Source: Pseudoalteromonas fuliginea
Lineage (GTDB): Bacteria; Pseudomonadota; Gammaproteobacteria; Enterobacterales; Alteromonadaceae
Length of the DNA: 64,000 nt
Direction: 5' to 3'
Assembly: GCF_000690055.1 (NCBI RefSeq)
Contig: NZ_JJNZ01000008.1
Location: 62,001 to 126,000 of the forward strand
This document shows, piece after piece, positions 19,379-26,536 of this stretch (within the stretch, counting starts at the first letter, position 1; every line of letters begins with the position of its first letter). The notes beneath the pieces are model-generated. The model worked only from the letters and a program-made list of their open reading frames with translations. It searched no databases and was not told the origin of the DNA. The position numbers and the translations under genes were made by a program.

Positions 19379-21116
19379 TTTTATTCGCTTATTAAAGCTT
19401 TGTGCTCCTCATTACAAAGCTATGCTATTAGGTACATTTTTAGCGACGATTACGGTATTAGCTAATGTGGGCCTGTTGGCTATATCTGGCTGGTTTTTAG
19501 CATCAATGGCCGCTGCTGGTATTGCAGGCGTACAAATGAATTATTTTACTCCTGCCGGCACGATTCGTTTTTTAGCCATTGTACGAACAGCATCGCGCTA
19601 TGGCGAACGCCTAGTTACTCATAACGCCACGTTCTTATTACTAAGTGAAATACGTACCAATGTATTTGCAACGTTAAGTAAGCTTAACAATGTTGATTTA
19701 GCAATGAGCCGCAGCGCTGATCTAGTTAACCGATTACAAAACGATGTAGACGCACTCGACAAATTTTATTTAAACGTTTTACTGCCTATGTTGGTTGCTC
19801 TTTTAAGTGTGCCAATCATCATGCTGTTTATGTCGGCCTATAATGGTAACGTCGCCCTTATTTGCTTTACTGGCATTGTGCTTATTGGTGTGGTTATACC
19901 TGCCCTACTCAGCGCAAAGCTCACTAAAAACAGCCACAAAGAAACACAACTTAGTGCACAACTTCGCTCTGAGCTTTCAGATACACTCACAGGACTTAGA
20001 GAGCTTAGTATTTATCAAGCCCGTTCGCAGCAGCTTAATAAGTGCGACGAATTAAGCGAGCAGTACAATCAGCAATTATTTATTCGCCACAAAGCACTGG
20101 CAAACTCTGATGGGTTAAGCTTGTTGGTTGTTCAATTAGCCATGCTTGCTAGCATAGTAACCATAGTGCCACTGGTTTACGCAAGCAGTATGGTAAATGT
20201 AGAACTTGCTATGTTAAGTTTGTTTGTACTGGCAAGCTTTGAAAGCGTATTACTATTACCTAACGCGTTTATAGAGCTTCCAAGTGTTTTAAAAGCAGCA
20301 GAGCGATTGTTTACACTTGAAGACAAAGCAGCTAGTTCGCAAATTGAAAGTACACATGTAAACGTTGATGAAAGCTTTAGCGCGCAAAACCACACGCTAG
20401 CACTTAACAATATTAGCTACCAATATGGTGAGCAAACAGCACTTACTAATATCAGTTTTGAACTAATGCCCCAGCAAAAAGTAGCAATTGTAGGTCGAAG
20501 CGGCAGCGGTAAAACGACGCTTGTAAATTTACTAACTGGTTTATGGCCTTTGCAGCAAGGCAGCATAACGTTAAACAATCAAAATAACGTTGTTGGCTTA
20601 CATTCGTTAAATAATGATATACGCGCAAGTGTGATAAATATACTCGCCCAGCAGCACCATATTTTTGATGGCACACTGAGTGAAAATTTACGTTATGCCG
20701 CGCCAAATGCAACTAAAGAGCAAATGATTGAAGCGCTCTCATTAGCGCAATTAAGCCCGTGGTTTAATGAGCTAAAAGAAGGTTTAAAAACACGATTAGG
20801 CACTGGCGGGCGTAACGTGTCGCAAGGTCAATCTAGGCGTATAGCTATTGCACAAGCATTACTTAAAAACCCTGCTATTTTGGTTCTTGATGAACCAACA
20901 GAAGGTCTTGATAATCAATCTAAGCAAGGGGTAATGCAAGCAATAATGCATGTTATGGATAATGCCAGCGTGCTGACAATTACGCACGATCCCGCTCTAC
21001 TTGCTCAAATGGATAATGTTGTGTGGTTAGAAGACGGCAAAGTAGTTGCGCAAGGCTCTCATAAAGAGCTCAGTGGCACTTATCCCAACTATGTGGCGCT
21101 CACTACTCGGTTTTAG
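19371..21116 (+). CDS. cydC: Glutathione/cysteine ABC exporter subunit CydC
   Basis: 581 residues, overlapping cydD by 8 bp. It has an N-terminal membrane domain with GLLAISGWFLASMAAAG and RFLAIVRTASRYGERLVTH, both typical of CydC. The ATPase follows, with Walker A GRSGSGKTT, a variant signature VSQGQSRR in place of LSGGQ-type sequence, and Walker B ILVLDEPTEGLD. It forms a heterodimer with CydD. The weaker signature fits the asymmetric ATPase sites of heterodimeric exporters. It is the last gene of the cyd operon; no classic terminator follows, only the imperfect hairpin at 21123-21168. Confidence 0.96.
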   Translation: MRNFIRLLKLCAPHYKAMLLGTFLATITVLANVGLLAISGWFLASMAAAGIAGVQMNYFTPAGTIRFLAIVRTASRYGERLVTHNATFLLLSEIRTNVFATLSKLNNVDLAMSRSADLVNRLQNDVDALDKFYLNVLLPMLVALLSVPIIMLFMSAYNGNVALICFTGIVLIGVVIPALLSAKLTKNSHKETQLSAQLRSELSDTLTGLRELSIYQARSQQLNKCDELSEQYNQQLFIRHKALANSDGLSLLVVQLAMLASIVTIVPLVYASSMVNVELAMLSLFVLASFESVLLLPNAFIELPSVLKAAERLFTLEDKAASSQIESTHVNVDESFSAQNHTLALNNISYQYGEQTALTNISFELMPQQKVAIVGRSGSGKTTLVNLLTGLWPLQQGSITLNNQNNVVGLHSLNNDIRASVINILAQQHHIFDGTLSENLRYAAPNATKEQMIEALSLAQLSPWFNELKEGLKTRLGTGGRNVSQGQSRRIAIAQALLKNPAILVLDEPTEGLDNQSKQGVMQAIMHVMDNASVLTITHDPALLAQMDNVVWLEDGKVVAQGSHKELSGTYPNYVALTTRF

Positions 21117-21122
21117 TTAAAG

Positions 21123-21168
21123 TCACCTGAACTTTGGATAATAAATCCTTTAACCAGGGTTTAGGTTA
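21123..21168. repeat. Imperfect inverted repeat, related to the repeat at 55669-55820
   Basis: The 19-bp arms 21123-21141 and 21150-21168 are imperfect reverse complements, pairing with a few G-T wobbles and two mismatches. The left arm (TCACCTGAACTTTGGATAA) agrees at 16 of 19 positions with 55669-55687, and the right arm is its inverted relative. Two loci sharing this sequence point to a dispersed palindromic repeat. It directly follows the cydC stop and could act as an RNA hairpin, but it lacks a T tract. Confidence 0.55.
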
Positions 21169-21579
21169 AGTAACAATTCCATTTTTAGTTTTTTCAGTTA
21201 AACAGTACCGCTTAAACCAACCTGCATAAATTTTTGAGCAATTTAACAAATTAAATTGCCCCTGAGCAAAACCGTACGGGCAGCACATGTTTGGCATTTA
21301 TTCTACGTTATCGCCTATTTATGGGGAACACCGCACTACATAGGCCCTGTCTTGTCTAAACACCAAGCTTACTGCTGCGAGTTCAGCCTCGAAAGATAAA
21401 CAGGCCCAAAATGAAGTATTTCTTAGTTGATTACAAAAAAAAGGCTGTGATTACAAATATACACACTTTCTTAAATGCATGATATTTATATGTTATTTTA
21501 TTGTAAATTAATTATTACAAAAAAGATCGCTCCATCTAATCCTTTTTACTTATTGTTATTATTATTATTTAAAGTGAAT
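21169..21579. other. Intergenic stretch between the cyd operon and pectate lyase gene
   Basis: No credible gene is visible. At 21270-21415 the base composition rises in G+C and the sequence looks unlike its AT-rich surroundings. It contains frames interrupted by stops and an imperfect inverted pair (AGGCCCTGT near 21341 and ACAGGCCC near 21404). This could be a decayed mobile element or repeat. Downstream, GATTACAAA occurs at 21429-21437 and 21449-21457, exactly 20 bp apart, and ATTACAAA again at 21514-21521. These may be binding sites for a regulator of the lyase gene. Confidence 0.4.
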
Positions 21580-21595
21580 ATGCCACCGGTGGCAT
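21580..21595 (+). promoter_or_regulatory. LacI-family-type operator upstream of the pectate lyase gene
   Basis: ATGCCACCGGTGGCAT is a perfect 16-bp palindrome with the central CG and the TGnnAnCGnTnnCA pattern of LacI/GalR-family operators. It lies 90 bp ahead of the lyase start codon. A sugar-responsive repressor of pectin use is the simple reading; no such regulator gene is in the window. Confidence 0.6.
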
Positions 21596-21684
21596 TTGTA
21601 GTTCAAGAATAAAACTTGTTAATGATCACTGCAGTCTTAAATACAAAAGTTTTTACACTGAAAACCATTTTAATTGGAGTTAAA

Positions 21685-23661
21685 ATGAAAAAAACTAATA
21701 TTTTAAAATACTCTTTACACACAACTGCAATATTAGCCGCGATTTATGGCGGCAGTGCCCTAGCTGCAAATGCATCTGGATATGCTTCAACAAACGGTAA
21801 TACAACAGGTGGTGCCGGTGGTGATGTAGTATATGCAACAACAGGAACCCAAATACACCAAGCTTTATGTAATCGTGCATCGAGTGATACACCAATTATC
21901 ATTCAAGTTGAAGGCACAATTAATCATGGTAATACAAGCAAGGTATCTGGTGATAGCTGTAACACTGGTCCTGACTTAATTGAACTAAAAGAAATTAGTA
22001 ACGTTTCTATTATTGGTGTTGGCAGTGGTGCTTTATTTGACCAACTCGGTATCCATATTCGTTCTTCGTCAAACATTATTATTCAAAATGTTCATGTACG
22101 AAATGTAAAAAAATCAGGCTCACCAATCTCAAACGGAGGTGATGCAATTGGTATGGAATCTAATGTTCGAAATGTATGGGTTGACCATGTAACACTTGAA
22201 GCAAGTGGTGGTGAAAGCAGTGGCTATGATGCACTTTTTGATATGAAAAATAATACAAAATACGTAACTTTATCTTATAGCATTTTGCGTAATTCAGGTC
22301 GAGGTGGTTTGGTTGGCTCGAGCGACAGCGATGATGCTAATGGCCCTGTAACATTCCATCATAACTACTATCAAAATATAAATTCACGAACACCCTTACT
22401 CAGACATGCAACAGCCCATGCTTATAATAACTACTATAGTGGCATACAGTCATCTGGGATGAATCCACGCATAGGTGGTAAAATACGTGCAGAAAATAAC
22501 TACTTTCAAGACTCTAAAGACCCACTAGGTACTTTTTACACTAACGATATGGGATATTGGCAAGTAAGCGGTAATATCTGGGACAATATTGATTGGTCTG
22601 AAGATGAAAGTAAGCTTCACCCAGCAGGCCCAAATCCTTCATCAACTACTTCTATTAGCATACCTTATAACTATCAACTGGATAATACTCAGTGTGTTCC
22701 TGCAATTATTGCAGCAACCGCAGGTGCAAATAAGGGCTTAAAAGAGTCCAATGGTGAATGTGGTACGACTGAGCCCACAGATCCAACTGAGCCTACTGAT
22801 CCAACAAATCCACCTGAGCCGACTCCTTCAGGGGAAAATCTTGCTTTGGCTGCAGGTGTAGATGGCAGCTCTAAAGCCAGCGGTACAAGTTATGGTAATG
22901 TTAAAGATGGAGATACATCCACTTACTGGTCGCCAAATTCATCTACTGGCACAATAAATATTAAAAACTTAAATACGACAATTAATGCTGTAAAGATTAT
23001 TGAAGCGTCAGGTGCTCAAGGAAATATTACTTCATGGTCGCTGGTTAATTACGATACAGGCACAACGCTCGCTAATGGCGGGGCTGTACCTAATGTAATC
23101 ACCTTTTCGAGTGTAAATTTGTCAAAAGTCAGTTTTGTTATTAACTCTTCAAACTCAACACCGAGAGTTGCTGAATTTGAGGTTTACAATGGCTATAACG
23201 ACTCAGGTAGTTCAGTCACTAATACCCTAGTTAATGGCGTATACAGGGTTACACCTAAGCACAGTGCTAAATCACTTGATGTAGCTAATTGTGCAAATAG
23301 CAATGGTGCTAACATATCGCAATGGTCATGGTTAAATAACGATTGTCAAAAATTCAATATATCAACGGTCGATGGTATTTGGCATAGAATTTCACCAGTT
23401 AATGCTCCATCAAAGGGCCTTGATGTAGCCGCTAATTCAACGGTTAATGGTGCAAACATTGCTCTGTACACATATACCGGTAGTTATAATCAACAATTTA
23501 GATTCCAAGCCGCTGGTACAGGAAAATGGCGGATAATAAATCGTAATAGTGAACTTTGTTTTGATGTTGAGGGAAATAAAGCAAATGACGGGGCAAATCT
23601 ATTGCAATGGACTTGCAGCGCTGGATCTGAAAATCAAATGTTTGAACTAACGCGACAGTAA
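21685..23661 (+). CDS. Secreted pectate lyase (PL1) with discoidin-like and ricin B lectin domains
   Basis: 658 residues from the ATG at 21685, chosen because GGAG lies just ahead and a signal peptide starts there (MKKTNILKY... to SALA, about 28 residues). Residues about 30-350 resemble a PL1 parallel beta-helix: NVWVDHVTLEA, DALFDMKNN, VTFHHNYYQNINSRTPLLR (with the R-x-P-x-x-R-like catalytic stretch) and HAYNNYY. A Thr/Pro/Glu-rich linker (about 362-385) leads to an F5/8 type C-like binding domain (about 387-510). A beta-trefoil ricin B/CBM13 module with three Q-x-F repeats ends the protein. It should cleave polygalacturonate by beta-elimination outside the cell. Monocistronic. Confidence 0.88.
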   Translation: MKKTNILKYSLHTTAILAAIYGGSALAANASGYASTNGNTTGGAGGDVVYATTGTQIHQALCNRASSDTPIIIQVEGTINHGNTSKVSGDSCNTGPDLIELKEISNVSIIGVGSGALFDQLGIHIRSSSNIIIQNVHVRNVKKSGSPISNGGDAIGMESNVRNVWVDHVTLEASGGESSGYDALFDMKNNTKYVTLSYSILRNSGRGGLVGSSDSDDANGPVTFHHNYYQNINSRTPLLRHATAHAYNNYYSGIQSSGMNPRIGGKIRAENNYFQDSKDPLGTFYTNDMGYWQVSGNIWDNIDWSEDESKLHPAGPNPSSTTSISIPYNYQLDNTQCVPAIIAATAGANKGLKESNGECGTTEPTDPTEPTDPTNPPEPTPSGENLALAAGVDGSSKASGTSYGNVKDGDTSTYWSPNSSTGTINIKNLNTTINAVKIIEASGAQGNITSWSLVNYDTGTTLANGGAVPNVITFSSVNLSKVSFVINSSNSTPRVAEFEVYNGYNDSGSSVTNTLVNGVYRVTPKHSAKSLDVANCANSNGANISQWSWLNNDCQKFNISTVDGIWHRISPVNAPSKGLDVAANSTVNGANIALYTYTGSYNQQFRFQAAGTGKWRIINRNSELCFDVEGNKANDGANLLQWTCSAGSENQMFELTRQ

Positions 23662-23671
23662 ACTTTAAATA

Positions 23672-23712
23672 ATAAAAAACCACCTTCGATTTCTCTAAGG
23701 TGGTTTTTTTAA
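23672..23712 (+). terminator. Bidirectional terminator between the pectate lyase gene and lpxA
   Basis: AAACCACCTT (23677-23686) and AAGGTGGTTT (23697-23706) form a perfect 10-bp stem, with A and T runs on both flanks. It serves the convergent pectate lyase and lpxA transcripts. Confidence 0.9.
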
Positions 23713-23723
23713 TTAAGAAGCCG

Positions 23724-24494
23724 TTATCTTACAATACCGCGCTCAGAACCTTTAACAAAGTCGATCATCAACTGCACTGCAGGATACTTTGCAGCATCTT
23801 CACTAAGCGACTCAATAGCTTCTTCAACACCTAGGCTCTTACGATAAAATGCTTTATATGCACGGCGTACAGCCATAATTTCGTCACTTTCAAAACCACG
23901 GCGTTTCATGCCTTCTTTATTGATAGCTGCAGGGCCTGCTGGCATACCAATGGTAGTAACAAATGGTGGTACATCTTTGTTAACACCAGAATACATGCCA
24001 ATAAATGCATGTGCGCCGATTTTACAAAACTGATGAACTCCCGAATTACCACCTAAGATAACCCAATCGCCTACATGTACATGACCAGCCACACTTGCAT
24101 TGTTAGCAAAAATTACGTTATCGCCAATTACCGCGTCATGTGCAACGTGTGTATAAGCCATAAACAAATTATTACTACCAATTTTAGTAACGCCTTGGTC
24201 TTGAATCGTACCACGGTGAATAGTGGCACATTCACGGATAACGTTGTTATCACCCATGATTAATGTGGTTGGCTCGTTGTTGTATTTTTTGTCTTGGCAG
24301 GCTTCGCCTACAGACGCAAATTGAAAAATATGATTGCCAGCGCCAATAGTTGATGGCCCTTTAACAACAACGTGAGACTCAATAATACAGTTATCACCGA
24401 TAACAACATCATTGCCAATATAACTATACGGACCAACTGAGACATTGTTGCCTAGTTTAGCGCCAGGTTCGATTATTGCTGTAGAATGGATCAC
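23724..24494 (-). CDS. lpxA: Acyl-ACP:UDP-N-acetylglucosamine O-acyltransferase
   Basis: 256 residues with a GTG start (E. coli 262). Left-handed beta-helix hexapeptide repeats run through the first ~190 residues (IGPYSYIGNDVVIGDN and similar). YTHVAHDAVIGDN holds the catalytic histidine, and IGMYSGVNKDVPPF is characteristic. It adds the first 3-hydroxyacyl chain to UDP-GlcNAc for lipid A. It is the last gene of the bamA-skp-lpxD-fabZ-lpxA run here, since lpxB no longer follows. Confidence 0.98.
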   Translation of the reverse strand: MIHSTAIIEPGAKLGNNVSVGPYSYIGNDVVIGDNCIIESHVVVKGPSTIGAGNHIFQFASVGEACQDKKYNNEPTTLIMGDNNVIRECATIHRGTIQDQGVTKIGSNNLFMAYTHVAHDAVIGDNVIFANNASVAGHVHVGDWVILGGNSGVHQFCKIGAHAFIGMYSGVNKDVPPFVTTIGMPAGPAAINKEGMKRRGFESDEIMAVRRAYKAFYRKSLGVEEAIESLSEDAAKYPAVQLMIDFVKGSERGIVR

Positions 24495-24496
24495 TA

Positions 24497-24949
24497 TTAA
24501 AACTCTCTTCTAGCACACATAATTTCGGCACTACATACTATTTTGCCGTCGACTCTTGCTTCTGCCGAAAATTTCCAAATGTTGCGACGTTCCTTTAAGA
24601 ACTCAACATGAAGATGCATTGTATCACCAGGAATTACCGGTTGCTTAAAACGCGCATTATCGACTGCTGCAAACAAGTAAAGCTCGTTTTCGCTACGATT
24701 TTCAACCGTTTTAAAACCAAGTAAGCCCGTTGCCTGAGCCATTGCTTCTAAAATTAACACACCTGGAAAAATAGGCTGATTTGGAAAGTGCCCAGTAAAA
24801 ATAGGTTCGTTTATAGAAACATTTTTAATAGCATGTAAAGATTTACCAGGAGTAAAGTCAATAACACGATCTATTAATAGCATCGGATAACGGTGCGGTA
24901 ATAAAGCTAAAATTTCTTGAATATCAAGGCTATTTAATTCGTTTGCCAA
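24497..24949 (-). CDS. fabZ: 3-hydroxyacyl-ACP dehydratase
   Basis: 150 residues from a TTG at 24949, which has AAGGA eight bases ahead and gives the family length (E. coli 151). A TTG at 24973 is also open but has no ribosome-binding site. [14 protein letters not shown] and [22 protein letters not shown] hold the catalytic His and Glu of the hot-dog fold. It dehydrates 3-hydroxyacyl-ACP in fatty acid elongation and competes with LpxA and LpxD for the same acyl-ACP pool, which may explain the shared operon. Confidence 0.96.
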   Translation of the reverse strand: MANELNSLDIQEILALLPHRYPMLLIDRVIDFTPGKSLHAIKNVSINEPIFTGHFPNQPIFPGVLILEAMAQATGLLGFKTVENRSENELYLFAAVDNARFKQPVIPGDTMHLHVEFLKERRNIWKFSAEARVDGKIVCSAEIMCARREF

Positions 24950-24976
24950 AATAGCATCCTTATTAGTGTTCAACGT

Positions 24977-25999
24977 TTATGACTTAGCCAATGCTTCAAG
25001 CGCTTTAAGACGAGATTTCATATCTGAAAGGTTACGCAAGTGAGCTATTGATTTACGCCATTCTTTGTTTGTTGTATGGGGCATACCAGATGAGTAAATA
25101 CCTGGTTCGGTGATTGATTTTGTCACCATACTCATGCCGGTAATTATAACACCATCACATACAGACATGTGACCATTAATTGCAACCATGCCACCAATTT
25201 GACAGTTTTTGCCAATGGTAACGCTTCCAGCAAGTACAGTGCAGCCCGCAATTGCGGTGCCTGAATTAACTTCAACGTTGTGCGCTATTTGACATTGATT
25301 ATCGATAATAACATTGCTATGGATGATGGTGTTGTCCAGTGCGCCACGATCAATTGTTGTGCTAGCACCCACTTCAACTTTGTCACCTATGATCACAGAA
25401 CCTAGCTGGGGTATTTTAACCCACTGCCCGCGTTCGTTCGCATAACCAAACCCATCGCTACCTATAACACTATTTGCTTGAAACAAACAATCTGTACCAA
25501 TTTCGACATCGTGATAAATAGTCACACTAGGCCAAAGCTTAGTGCCAGAACCAATTTTAACACGTTCCCCGATAAAACTGTTCGGACCAATTTGCGCATT
25601 GTCACCTATCACTGCACCAGCTTCAATGACTGCGTTAGCACCAATAGCCGCGCTGTCACTAACGATCGCTGTTGAATGGACAGTGGCACTTGGATGAATA
25701 CCCGTCGAGGCTGAGCGTGGAGTGGTATCCATAAATTGCGCTAATTTAGCGTAACTTACATACGGATTAGCAACAATAATTTTACTGCCATTAAAGTACT
25801 GTGCATCGGCTTGGCTTACTATTACAGCACTAGCTTGAGTCGTCTCAAGTTGCGATCGATATTTTGAGTTCGCTAAAAATGCAATATGCCCAGAATGGGC
25901 ATTTGCAAGTGTCGCTATTTTTTTTATTTCTAAAGCGCCATCACCCTGAAGTTCGGCGCCTAGAAGTTCCGCAATTTGCGAAAGCGTATAATTTTGCAT
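24977..25999 (-). CDS. lpxD: UDP-3-O-acylglucosamine N-acyltransferase
   Basis: 340 residues (E. coli 341). The N-terminal ~100 residues form the uridine-binding domain (TLSQIAELLGAELQGD, IAFLANSKYRSQLETT). Hexapeptide repeats follow (about 100-300), with the catalytic His in QIAHNVEV and IGSDGFGYANERGQW. A C-terminal helix closes the trimer. It adds the N-linked 3-hydroxyacyl chain in lipid A synthesis, after LpxA and LpxC. It lies 7 bp after skp. Confidence 0.97.
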   Translation of the reverse strand: MQNYTLSQIAELLGAELQGDGALEIKKIATLANAHSGHIAFLANSKYRSQLETTQASAVIVSQADAQYFNGSKIIVANPYVSYAKLAQFMDTTPRSASTGIHPSATVHSTAIVSDSAAIGANAVIEAGAVIGDNAQIGPNSFIGERVKIGSGTKLWPSVTIYHDVEIGTDCLFQANSVIGSDGFGYANERGQWVKIPQLGSVIIGDKVEVGASTTIDRGALDNTIIHSNVIIDNQCQIAHNVEVNSGTAIAGCTVLAGSVTIGKNCQIGGMVAINGHMSVCDGVIITGMSMVTKSITEPGIYSSGMPHTTNKEWRKSIAHLRNLSDMKSRLKALEALAKS

Positions 26000-26006
26000 G
26001 GAGTGA

Positions 26007-26525
26007 TTATTTCTTACTAACAGCGGCTACAACTTTAGATGAAAGATCGGTAACTTCTTTAGGGTTAAAGTAAATTGTCGTGTCTTTTACTTTAACTTCA
26101 TCAAAGTCGCCATCTTTAGCAATTTCTTCAATTGTTTTAATAATAACACCCTGAACTTTAGCAAGTTCTTGGTTTTGGCGTGCTTTAATTTCTTGCTCTA
26201 AAGGACGACCTTGTTCCGCAAGGTTTTTTTGCATACCTTGAATTTTGTCACGTAGTGCATCTTTTTGAACTTGGCTCATCGTTGTGCTTTCACGCTTAAA
26301 CTTTTCAGCCTCAAAGCGAATATCACCTTGTAACTTTTCAAGTTCTTGACGGCGCTCAGCAAACTCTGTTTGTAAAGACTGTTCGATTTTTGCCATTTGA
26401 GGAATTTGTTTATAAATTTCCTGCATATCTACGATACCGACTTTATGTGCAAGTGCACTCGCAGAAGTTCCCATAATAAGTGTTGCTAAAACAGCTACTG
26501 CTGTTGATTTAAATAATTTTTTCAT
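26007..26525 (-). CDS. skp: Periplasmic chaperone Skp (OmpH family)
   Basis: 172 residues with a signal peptide ending ALA-HK (about residue 26). The mature protein begins KVGIVDMQEIYKQIPQ, typical of OmpH/Skp, followed by long amphipathic helices rich in Glu, Gln and Lys that form the tentacles of the trimer. It holds unfolded outer membrane proteins in the periplasm and hands them to BamA, encoded 11 bp upstream. AAAGGAG-type sequence precedes the ATG. Confidence 0.95.
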   Translation of the reverse strand: MKKLFKSTAVAVLATLIMGTSASALAHKVGIVDMQEIYKQIPQMAKIEQSLQTEFAERRQELEKLQGDIRFEAEKFKRESTTMSQVQKDALRDKIQGMQKNLAEQGRPLEQEIKARQNQELAKVQGVIIKTIEEIAKDGDFDEVKVKDTTIYFNPKEVTDLSSKVVAAVSKK

Positions 26526-26536
26526 AAAAAGCTCCT

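Noticed and set aside
21506..21525. TTGTAA...TTACAA inverted pair upstream of the pectate lyase gene as a specific operator
   Set aside because: Six-base arms in a very AT-rich stretch are expected by chance; only the 16-bp LacI-type palindrome is strong enough to call.
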